The notes under the pieces were generated by a model, which saw nothing but the letters and a program-made list of their open reading frames with translations, had not been told where the DNA came from and did no database searches. A DNA stretch of 37,606 nucleotides from an uncultured Porphyromonadaceae bacterium. Lineage in GTDB: Bacteria; Bacteroidota; Bacteroidia; Bacteroidales; Muribaculaceae. Position 1 is the stretch's first letter; each line of letters starts with the position of its first letter. Made by a program: the position numbers and the translations under genes. The stretch is from assembly GCA_947176605.1 (NCBI GenBank), contig CAMWRH010000025.1:1-37606 (forward strand). Reading direction: 5' to 3'. Below are positions 16,373 to 23,310 of this stretch, in pieces.

Positions 16373-18013
16373 ATGGAAAATACATTTCAGATGGTGGCCA
16401 AGACCTTTCAGGGTCTCGAGGATGTGCTACGCGACGAACTCATCGCGCTCGGCGCGCAGAACGTTGAGACCGGTGTGAGAATGGTGGCTTTCGAGGGCGA
16501 CCTCGAACTCCTCTACAAAGCCAACCTCTGCTGCCGCACGGCCCTGAGGGTGCTTAAGCCTATCGTGAAGTTCAATGCCGTCGATCCGGATGAGCTTTAT
16601 GACTTCGTGCGCGACATGAAGTGGGAGGAGTACATGACGGTCGATTCCACTTTCGCTATCGATGCCACCGTCAACAGTGCCCTGTTCACTCACTCCAAGT
16701 ATGCGGCCTATCGCGTGAAGGATGCCATAGCCGACCACTTCAACGACATGTGTGGCCGACGCCCTTCGATACGCCTCTCCGGCGCCGACCTGCAGCTTAA
16801 CGTGCATATCCAGGAAGACCGCGTCACCATCTCGCTCGACTCAAGCGGTGAGCCCCTCTCGCGTCGCGGATACCGTGTGGAGCAGACCGAGGCTCCGATC
16901 AATGAAGTGCTCGCGGCCGGCATCATCATGAAGACCGGATGGCACGGTGAATGCGACTTCGCCGACCCAATGTGCGGATCCGGCACTTTCCTCATAGAGG
17001 CCGCCCTTATTGCCGGCAACATCAACCCGGGCATTTACCGCGAGGGATTCGCTTTCGAAAAATGGCCTGATTTCGATGCCGAACTGTTTGAGTCAATCTA
17101 CAACGATGACTCCGCCGAGCGCGACATCACATGCGAGATCCTTGGCGGCGACATCGATCCCAACGCCGTAGCCATCGCCCGCAAGAACATCAAGGCCGCC
17201 CGCCTTGACTCCAACATATCGCTCGTGTGCCGCCCGATGCAGGAGTGGGATGAGAACGAGCGCAACGGCGGAATCCTTATAACCAATCCCCCCTACGGCG
17301 AACGCCTGCGCCCGGCCGATATGGAGACTCTCTACCGTCAGCTCGGCGAGACGCTTAAGAAGCATTTCCAGGGGTGGCATGCCTGGATTCTGGGATACCG
17401 CGACGAGCATTTCACCGCCATCGGTCTGCGCCCCTCTGTGAAATTCCCTATCCTCAACGGCGCCCTGGAATGCTCGCTGAGGGAATATGTGCTTTTCGAC
17501 GGCGCATACAGCGATTTCCGCGCACAGGGCGGATCGGTGCGCAACACTGATTTCAACCGCAACACACGCCCCGCAAAGGTGCGTAAATCGGATGCCGAAT
17601 GGGAGGCTGAGACAAAACCCTTCCGCAACTCTTCCGAGCGGCGCTCAGGGCGCCAGACCGAGAGCCGCGACGACCGCAAGACAATGAAATCCAACGGATC
17701 CGACAGCCGCGACTTCAAGCGTCGCGACGACCGCCGCTCCGACGACCGCCGCGATTTCAAGCGCCGCGACGACCGCCGCTCCGATGACCGCCGCGACTTC
17801 AAGCGCCGCTCCGACCGCCGCTCCGACGACCGCCGTGAATTCAAGCGCCGCGACGACCGCAAATTCGATAAGCCCAAGCGTGGTGAAACCCGCGTCATCT
17901 CCGACCGCGGCCCGCGTCTGGGGGAGGAATACATCACCTTCTCCTCCAATGTCAAGATGCGCTCACGCAAACCCTGGAAGAAACGTGCCTCCGAAGCCGA
18001 GGAGGAGGATTAA
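16373..18013 (+). CDS. THUMP-domain class I RNA methyltransferase (RlmL N-terminal-like) with Arg/Asp repeat tail
   Basis: Predicted SAM-dependent N2-guanine rRNA methyltransferase of the YpsC/RlmL group; the exact target base cannot be read from sequence. It has 546 residues. A THUMP/ferredoxin-like RNA-binding region covers about 1-155. The methyltransferase domain shows DPMCGSGTFLIEAALIA (SAM motif I), GGDIDPNAVAIARKN and the catalytic NPPYGERL at 305-312. After about residue 390 the sequence becomes low-complexity and charged, with four consecutive 14-residue repeats at 445-500 (unit RRDFKRRDDRRSDD), then a basic end. The extension resembles disordered RNA-binding tails. It is separated from ftsZ by 177 bases with a hairpin, so it probably has its own promoter, which was not found. 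Confidence 0.88.
   Translation: MENTFQMVAKTFQGLEDVLRDELIALGAQNVETGVRMVAFEGDLELLYKANLCCRTALRVLKPIVKFNAVDPDELYDFVRDMKWEEYMTVDSTFAIDATVNSALFTHSKYAAYRVKDAIADHFNDMCGRRPSIRLSGADLQLNVHIQEDRVTISLDSSGEPLSRRGYRVEQTEAPINEVLAAGIIMKTGWHGECDFADPMCGSGTFLIEAALIAGNINPGIYREGFAFEKWPDFDAELFESIYNDDSAERDITCEILGGDIDPNAVAIARKNIKAARLDSNISLVCRPMQEWDENERNGGILITNPPYGERLRPADMETLYRQLGETLKKHFQGWHAWILGYRDEHFTAIGLRPSVKFPILNGALECSLREYVLFDGAYSDFRAQGGSVRNTDFNRNTRPAKVRKSDAEWEAETKPFRNSSERRSGRQTESRDDRKTMKSNGSDSRDFKRRDDRRSDDRRDFKRRDDRRSDDRRDFKRRSDRRSDDRREFKRRDDRKFDKPKRGETRVISDRGPRLGEEYITFSSNVKMRSRKPWKKRASEAEEED
17705..17872 (+). repeat. Four in-frame 42-base tandem repeats encoding an RRDFKRRDDRRSDD unit
   Basis: Four tandem units of 42 bases encode residues 445-500 of the methyltransferase. 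Units 1-3 are nearly identical at the protein level and unit 4 diverges (RREFKRRDDRKFDK). The period is a multiple of three, so copy-number change would preserve the frame. Confidence 0.85.
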
Positions 18014-18030
18014 TCCAATATCCCTGATTG

Positions 18031-19008
18031 ATGAACACCCGACTGATCACTCCGGCCGCCATGCTCACTGTCGCGCTTATGAGCGCGATAATGTGTGTGG
18101 CTGCCTTCCTTATCCTGAAACCCGACCCTGCCGCAGCTACTGATTTCGGTCTGGTGCTCCCCTCGCCTAATCTATGGAGCATCAACCCTTTATGTGGCGA
18201 AATCATCAATGTGGCCGTGATCGGGCTTTCGGCGCCTGCCGTGTTCCTCATCAATAAGCATTTCTCCCTGCTCAAGTCATCGCTGCCGTTCTGGGCGCTG
18301 TTCTATCTGCCGCTGACATGCTGCAATATCACAGTGAGCGGACATCTCACGGCCAATCTCCTCCTCCTGCCCGCGATGCTGGCAATACTCGTGGCCCTCT
18401 TCAGTGCCTACCGCAGCCGCAACGCCACCCGCAGCATTTTCTTTATCTCCACCTGCATCTCGGTCGGCTCTACGGTGCAGCAGGCTTTCATACCGTTCCT
18501 TTTCGCGGTGATTGCCGGGGCGCTGATCATGAAGGCCCTGCGTCCAAAGGAGCTGATGGCCATGGTGTTCGGACTTGTAGCCCCATACTGGGTGCTCGCA
18601 GGATTCGGCATAATCGGCCCCGATGACTTCCACATCCCCGGTGTCTGCTCGATCTTCACATGCGGGATTGACCCCGAAATGGTGCCCACGATCACCGGCA
18701 CGGGAGTGCTCTTCGCTATCGGCCTCCTCCTCTCGCTTTATAACGGAATCAAACTGTATGCCGGCAATTCAAGAATCCGGGCGTGCAATAATGTGGTCAA
18801 CGTATTCGGTATCACCGCTACGGTGGCCATGATGTTCGATACAATGAACATGCCCGCCTATCTGGGTATCTTCGCCCTTTGGGTCGGACTCCAGTTTGCC
18901 AACCTGTTTACTCTTTGGAATCTGCCGCGCCCCATCTGGGTATTCTGGATTATCCAGGGGTGCATTATGGCATATGCCGCAGTACTCTCACTCACTCTCA
19001 TTTTCTGA
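18031..19008 (+). CDS. Polytopic membrane protein of unknown function
   Basis: A 325-residue very hydrophobic protein with about nine to ten predicted membrane segments (for example MLTVALMSAIMCVAAFLIL, IINVAVIGLSAPAVFLIN, LLLLPAMLAILVALFSAY and WVFWIIQGCIMAYAAVLSL at the end). Family not recognised with confidence. The size and topology resemble uncharacterised Bacteroidota membrane proteins of the DUF6427 kind, but this is only an impression. No catalytic motif is apparent. The ATG at 18031 was preferred to the in-frame TTG just before it. It starts 17 bases after the methyltransferase stop and ends 11 bases before pdxB, so it is probably co-transcribed with both. Confidence 0.75.
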   Translation: MNTRLITPAAMLTVALMSAIMCVAAFLILKPDPAAATDFGLVLPSPNLWSINPLCGEIINVAVIGLSAPAVFLINKHFSLLKSSLPFWALFYLPLTCCNITVSGHLTANLLLLPAMLAILVALFSAYRSRNATRSIFFISTCISVGSTVQQAFIPFLFAVIAGALIMKALRPKELMAMVFGLVAPYWVLAGFGIIGPDDFHIPGVCSIFTCGIDPEMVPTITGTGVLFAIGLLLSLYNGIKLYAGNSRIRACNNVVNVFGITATVAMMFDTMNMPAYLGIFALWVGLQFANLFTLWNLPRPIWVFWIIQGCIMAYAAVLSLTLIF

Positions 19009-19019
19009 ATTTTCACATC

Positions 19020-20057
19020 ATGAAACCAAAACTCATCATCGACGATGCCATCCCTTTCCTCGAAGGTAGACTTGAAACTCATTTTGACTGCCGGTTCATG
19101 CCCGGTGAAGAGATTGCGAAATCCGACCTCCGCGACGCCGAGGGGCTGCTGGTGCGCACCCGTACCCGCTGCGATGCCTCTCTGCTCGAAGGGACGCCGG
19201 TAAAACTGGTGGCTACGGCCACTATCGGCACCGACCATATCGACACTTTCTGGTGCGACGACAACGGTATCCGATGGTATAACGCCCCGGGATGCAACGC
19301 GCCTGCAGTGGCGCAGTATGTCTATCGGGCGCTGATTGAGGCAGGTCTCCCCTTTCCCACAGCGGAAACTCCTGAGGACCAGGCTCCTGTGATCGGTGTG
19401 GTGGGCAAAGGAAATATCGGTTCGATTGTGGTCGACTGGGGACGCCGCCTCGGATTCCGCGTCATCGTGAGCGACCCCCCGAGAGCCGCACGCGGACTGA
19501 CCGATGAAGAGTATCTCCCTCTTGATGAACTGATGGCCCGCGCCGATGCCGTGACATTCCATACTCCCCTGATTAAAAAGGATATACCGGGGTATACCTC
19601 TACCCTGCATCTCTGCGGACGCCGCCAGCTCGACGCCCTGCGTCCGGGAGCCATACTGATTAATGCCGCCCGTGGCGGTGTGGTCGATGAGGAGGCCCTC
19701 AGGGATGTGCGCGCCGAAAAGGAGCTGAAAATCGTGCTCGATACCTGGGAGAACGAACCCTCCATCTCCACCGAGACACTCGCCATCGCCGATATCGCCA
19801 CTTTCCATATCGCAGGATATTCGCGCCAGGGTAAGGAACGCGCCACAAGAGCCGTCCTTACAGCCCTCGAAGAGCAGTTTGGCGTCATACTCTCCCTCAG
19901 CGACCTCGCAGCCCCTTACACGCCGTCTGAAAGCCTCTCAGAGGGATCCATACGCGAAAGCTACGACATCAATACCGACGATCACGTGATGCGCCTCGAC
20001 TATCCGCAGTTTGAGCATCTCCGCAATTTCTATCCGCTGCGTGAGGAACTGTCATGA
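19020..20057 (+). CDS. pdxB: 4-phosphoerythronate dehydrogenase PdxB
   Basis: NAD-dependent dehydrogenase oxidising 4-phosphoerythronate, the second step of the DXP-dependent pyridoxal 5'-phosphate pathway. It has 345 residues. The NAD-binding Rossmann loop GVVGKGNIGS starts at residue 126. The hydroxyacid dehydrogenase signature GAILINAARGGVVDEEAL is present, and the catalytic histidine is H263 in FHIAGYSRQGKERA. HIAGYS followed by a GK pair is typical of PdxB rather than of SerA or lactate dehydrogenases. The C-terminal extension after about 285 corresponds to the PdxB dimerisation domain. The frame is open upstream to 18879, but the ATG at 19020 is the natural start. Its stop overlaps the next gene by 4 bases. 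Confidence 0.92.
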   Translation: MKPKLIIDDAIPFLEGRLETHFDCRFMPGEEIAKSDLRDAEGLLVRTRTRCDASLLEGTPVKLVATATIGTDHIDTFWCDDNGIRWYNAPGCNAPAVAQYVYRALIEAGLPFPTAETPEDQAPVIGVVGKGNIGSIVVDWGRRLGFRVIVSDPPRAARGLTDEEYLPLDELMARADAVTFHTPLIKKDIPGYTSTLHLCGRRQLDALRPGAILINAARGGVVDEEALRDVRAEKELKIVLDTWENEPSISTETLAIADIATFHIAGYSRQGKERATRAVLTALEEQFGVILSLSDLAAPYTPSESLSEGSIRESYDINTDDHVMRLDYPQFEHLRNFYPLREELS

Positions 20058-20710
20058 GCAAGTACTATGTAGTCTGGGCAGGCCATAATCCCGGCGTCTA
20101 CGATACATGGGACGACTGTCAGGAGCAAATCAAGAATTTCCCTAACGCAAAATACAAGTCGTTTGCCACATCTGCGGCCGCCGCCAAGGCATATCGCGAC
20201 GGATACAGCCGGGAGGCCGGTTCTGATCTGGCGAATCTGCTTGATGCCGCCGGCGCACACCGCTCTACGGCCGGTGCGACGCAGAATTATTTCGATAATC
20301 CGGAAGTCGACCTCAATGCCTGGGCCGTGGACGCCGCCTGTTCGAAGAATCCGGGGCCGGTGGAATACCGTGGGGTCGAGCTTATGTCGGGGCGCGAACT
20401 CTTCCGCATCGGGCCGCTGCAGGGGGGCACGAATAATCTCGGCGAGTTTCTGGCCATAGTCCATGCCCTGGCCCTCCAGGATAAGATGGGGGTATGCCAT
20501 CCGATATATTCGGATTCCGTATCCGGCATGGCCTGGGTAAGAAACCGCAAGATCAAGACCACCCTCACCGAGATGCCTGAAAATCAGCAGCTTTTCACGC
20601 TTCTCCGACGCGCCATGCAGTGGCTCAACACCCATTCCTACCGCAGCCGCATCATGAAGTGGGATACCCCGAGATGGGGCGAGATTCCGGCCGATTTCGG
20701 ACGGAAATGA
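20054..20710 (+). CDS. Type 1 ribonuclease H with N-terminal viroplasmin-like RNA-binding domain
   Basis: Endonuclease that cuts RNA in RNA:DNA hybrids. The 218-residue protein starts with a viroplasmin/Cauli_VI-like domain (about 2-50: YYVVWAGHNPGVYDTWDDCQ, NFPNAKYKSF), which in eukaryotic-type RNases H binds the hybrid. The catalytic domain keeps all four acidic residues: D93 (AVDAACSKNPGP), E131 (NNLGEF), D154 (YSDSV) and D204 (KWDTPRWGEIPADFGRK). It appears active. The ATG overlaps the pdxB stop (ATGA at 20054-20057), suggesting translational coupling with no obvious functional link. Whether it is the cell's only RNase HI cannot be seen here. Confidence 0.92.
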   Translation: MSKYYVVWAGHNPGVYDTWDDCQEQIKNFPNAKYKSFATSAAAAKAYRDGYSREAGSDLANLLDAAGAHRSTAGATQNYFDNPEVDLNAWAVDAACSKNPGPVEYRGVELMSGRELFRIGPLQGGTNNLGEFLAIVHALALQDKMGVCHPIYSDSVSGMAWVRNRKIKTTLTEMPENQQLFTLLRRAMQWLNTHSYRSRIMKWDTPRWGEIPADFGRK

Positions 20711-20775
20711 ACAGGCGCCCGCAATTGTGTCTGGCGTTGACGGGAGGCTTGGGTCTGTCCTGAAAATTAAGTGTA

Positions 20776-21765
20776 ATGAGACTTGACAGTGAGATATCCG
20801 ATATTCTGACCCGCGCGACCGGAGCGATAGCCTCCGGTTGCGCGGAGCTGCATCATGCACCCCTGCGTGACACGGCAACGCTATCCCGATGGCTCGCCGC
20901 CGGCCATAATGCCGGGATGGCTTACATGGCCAATCATCTGGAAATCAGAGAACGACCGGAATTGCTGCTGGAGGGTGCGCGCTCCATCATCTCGTTGGCT
21001 TTCAATTATAATCCCGCTGTGGCGCGGGATGCCGCGCTGCCGCAGATCGCACGCTTTGCCTACGGATTTGATTACCATGACGTGCTGCGAAGCCGTATAT
21101 CCGGAGCCGTCACGGAAATGGCAGCCTTGCTGGGAGGGGAGTACCGTATCTGTATCGACTCGGCGCCAATATTCGAGCGCTACTGGGCTGAGGAATGCGG
21201 TATTGGCCGACGTGCCGACAACGGACTGATCGCCGTGCCCGGATACGGTACATACGTGCTGCTTGCGGAGATTCTGACCACTCTGCCGATTGATCTAATT
21301 CGCTCACATGGAGATGATTGTGCGCCGGTATCGAGTGGAGAAGAGGGGAGAGGCGACTCTCCATTGCAATGCACGCACTGCGGAGCCTGCCGACGTGCGT
21401 GCCCGGCAGGAGCACTTCAGTCGGACGGATGCGTCGATGCACGCCGCTGCCTCAGTTACCTTACTATCGAACATAAAGGGGAATGGGATGCCACCGGCAC
21501 GGCCGCCATGCAGACACCCTCCGGACGCCGCACACTCTTCGGATGCGACATATGCCAGCGCGTATGCCCGCTCAACCGGCATACGCCTGCCACAGAAATC
21601 ACTGAGTTTCAACCCATCGGGGGTCTGCTATCACTTACCGGTGCCGAAGCCGCCACCATGACGCAGCCGGAGTTCAGCCGCATCTTCAAAGGCTCTCCGA
21701 TAAAACGCAGCAAACTCGCCGGACTACTCCGCAACGCCCGCAACACCCTGACCGACAAGGGATAA
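20776..21765 (+). CDS. queG: Epoxyqueuosine reductase QueG
   Basis: Cobalamin- and [4Fe-4S]-dependent enzyme that reduces epoxyqueuosine to queuosine in tRNA. It has 329 residues. The N-terminal part has RWLAAGHNAGMAYMANHLEI and RSIISLAFNYNP, typical of QueG. The iron-sulphur region carries CTHCGACRRACPAG (cysteines 199, 202, 205, 209) and CDICQRVCP (257, 260, 264), so two clusters are expected. It lies 65 bases after the RNase H gene. The stop is followed by a GCC-TA repeat island and then by a convergent gene. Confidence 0.95.
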   Translation: MRLDSEISDILTRATGAIASGCAELHHAPLRDTATLSRWLAAGHNAGMAYMANHLEIRERPELLLEGARSIISLAFNYNPAVARDAALPQIARFAYGFDYHDVLRSRISGAVTEMAALLGGEYRICIDSAPIFERYWAEECGIGRRADNGLIAVPGYGTYVLLAEILTTLPIDLIRSHGDDCAPVSSGEEGRGDSPLQCTHCGACRRACPAGALQSDGCVDARRCLSYLTIEHKGEWDATGTAAMQTPSGRRTLFGCDICQRVCPLNRHTPATEITEFQPIGGLLSLTGAEAATMTQPEFSRIFKGSPIKRSKLAGLLRNARNTLTDKG

Positions 21766-21793
21766 CACTCTATCCGCACCATATGGCTCATCA

Positions 21794-21854
21794 AGCCTAT
21801 ATGCCCTATATGCCCTATACGGATCATATGCCCTATACCGCCTATACCGCCTGA
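21794..21854 (+). repeat. Short-period GCC-TATA repeat island after queG
   Basis: Degenerate tandem units of about 9-10 bases, GCC(C)TATAT and GCC(C)TATACC, begin 28 bases after the queG stop. An 18-base variant unit interrupts them at about 21814-21831. The units read in the queG direction. They fill most of the 138-base gap to the convergent phosphatase gene. The same unit type occurs at 28501-28634 (opposite strand) and 31460-31540. Confidence 0.75.
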
Positions 21855-21903
21855 TTGCCCCTGCCATCTTATCAGACCCGGCAGCCCGACCAGACTGTCA
21901 GAG

Positions 21904-23196
21904 TCAGATACCCAGACGCTTAAGCCAGTAATCCTGGAGGTCGGCAAGAGGCACCACAAGGTCCGACCGGCCCGCAATCGGGGGCACATTCCGCCCGTTA
22001 AGGCGCATCGACGCGTATTTGCGTCCGCTTGCGGATACGGCATACACTACCGCGATATTGGCGCCGAGCGGTGTCAGTTCGGCATCGCTCCATTGCGAGG
22101 CAAGCGCATCGTAATCACTCACCGGGGCAGCCGGATTCCCCACACCAAGCAGCGAAAAGAAGGGGAGAAGTGTCTCCGCATGACCGAACACTCCCGTCAG
22201 TCCGCGCCCCAAGGCATCGTCGCTGAAATCCACCGAATTACCCAACAGTCTGTACAGCAGCGACTTCGCACCCTCCGCCGGAAGTTCCGAAAGGGGAGAG
22301 ATGCTATACTGGAAATACTTCTCAAGATTCGTGGCCTCCCAGCAGGCACGGTATTCCGCCTCACTCATCCATTCATCCGTAGGAGCGGGAAGCGAAGCGG
22401 CACGCATACCCTGGAGCACCTTGTAGATGTCGTATGTCAGCTTACGCAATTCATTGTCGCTCAGTCCGCTGTGATTTCCCACAAGGCGCAGGGCAGGGGC
22501 TGTGGAAATATGGCGGGCCACAAAATCATCGTATACGCTCTTCCATGCTCCGCTCTTGCGCCAGGCATCATAAGCCTTGTCGGTCACGAAGAAGCGCGTC
22601 AGCCGGTCGTAGGCATGTCCGGAGGCACTCTGCGTGTCGATACCGGGGTATTCATCGGCGATAGCTACGGTGAATATATCCATCGTCTGCACCACACGGG
22701 GCACGTATGATGCCACCGATTCCACCGAAGTCCCGGCATCGTAGCCGGTGGCGGAGCCATTTTTCCGGGCTGCCTCATCGCGGCTGAATACCGTCGGAAA
22801 CATCCGTGCCATCTCCCGGCCAAGACGCCATTCCTGCTCCTTTCCTATATCCGACAGCAATCCCCATTGCCCGCCCGTATTGCTTCTGACGCTCTCAAGG
22901 AGCTTCATGAAGTCTTTCCCCTTTTGGGTGAGCGAACCGCGCTCACGCGCCGTCTGAAGGGCCTTCTCGCAGCTCTTGAGCTTCGATTCGGATGTGAGAT
23001 AGCGGGCGCCGTGGCGTGCCACATAGTCGATGTGCACAGCCGTGAGCGAGTCGGGGAGTGCCGAAGGTTCTGTGGCATTGAAGTCGTAGAGGCTCATGCT
23101 GCCGTCGAGTGGTGCAGGCAGCTCGGAGTAGCGCGCTGCACTCCAGATTGGGAGGGTCGAGGCCAGCAGGGCGGCTGTAAGGATGATCTTTTTCAT
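21904..23196 (-). CDS. Secreted histidine phosphatase, MINPP-like (probable phytase)
   Basis: Branch-2 histidine acid phosphatase of 430 residues. A signal peptide (MKKIILTAALLASTLPIWSA, cleavage near residues 20-21, no lipobox cysteine) sends it to the periplasm or outside. The catalytic motif RHGARY at 61-66 supplies the phospho-accepting H62. The second motif is GHAE (H339-A340-E341), the HAE form that distinguishes multiple inositol polyphosphate phosphatases from HD-type phytases and glucose-1-phosphatases. Gut Bacteroides MINPP homologues degrade phytate, so a role in phosphate or inositol release is inferred. It is the last gene of the minus-strand run, 108 bases after mfd across a repeat island. 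Confidence 0.88.
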   Translation of the reverse strand: MKKIILTAALLASTLPIWSAARYSELPAPLDGSMSLYDFNATEPSALPDSLTAVHIDYVARHGARYLTSESKLKSCEKALQTARERGSLTQKGKDFMKLLESVRSNTGGQWGLLSDIGKEQEWRLGREMARMFPTVFSRDEAARKNGSATGYDAGTSVESVASYVPRVVQTMDIFTVAIADEYPGIDTQSASGHAYDRLTRFFVTDKAYDAWRKSGAWKSVYDDFVARHISTAPALRLVGNHSGLSDNELRKLTYDIYKVLQGMRAASLPAPTDEWMSEAEYRACWEATNLEKYFQYSISPLSELPAEGAKSLLYRLLGNSVDFSDDALGRGLTGVFGHAETLLPFFSLLGVGNPAAPVSDYDALASQWSDAELTPLGANIAVVYAVSASGRKYASMRLNGRNVPPIAGRSDLVVPLADLQDYWLKRLGI

Positions 23197-23215
23197 AGTA
23201 TCGTGGTTTGGATTA

Positions 23216-23310
23216 GGATTTATCGGGATGCTCGCGATTTATCGTGATCTATCGGGATGCTCGCGATTTACCGGGATTTATCGGAATTATCTCGATTTTG
23301 CGGGTTAAAT
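23216..23310 (-). repeat. CCCGATAAAT-type repeat island between mfd and the phosphatase gene
   Basis: On the minus strand the stretch consists of degenerate 9-10 base units near CCCGATAAAT. A 21-base segment occurs twice exactly (23221-23241 and 23250-23270), 29 bases apart. The first units overlap the last two codons and stop of mfd. It covers almost all of the 108-base gap, so any promoter for the phosphatase gene would have to lie within or beside it; none was recognised. Confidence 0.75.

Noticed and set aside
18879..19019. Upstream in-frame extension of PdxB into the membrane protein gene
   Set aside because: It would overlap the end of the preceding gene by about 130 bases, and the family start matches the ATG at 19020.
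16000..21000. Apparent change in third-codon-position bias (C/A-rich in the dcw genes, more G/T in later plus-strand genes), possibly a replication-origin skew switch
   Set aside because: Intergenic skew follows the local coding strand rather than a single switch point, and expression-related codon bias could explain it. A cumulative GC-skew plot of the whole chromosome would decide.
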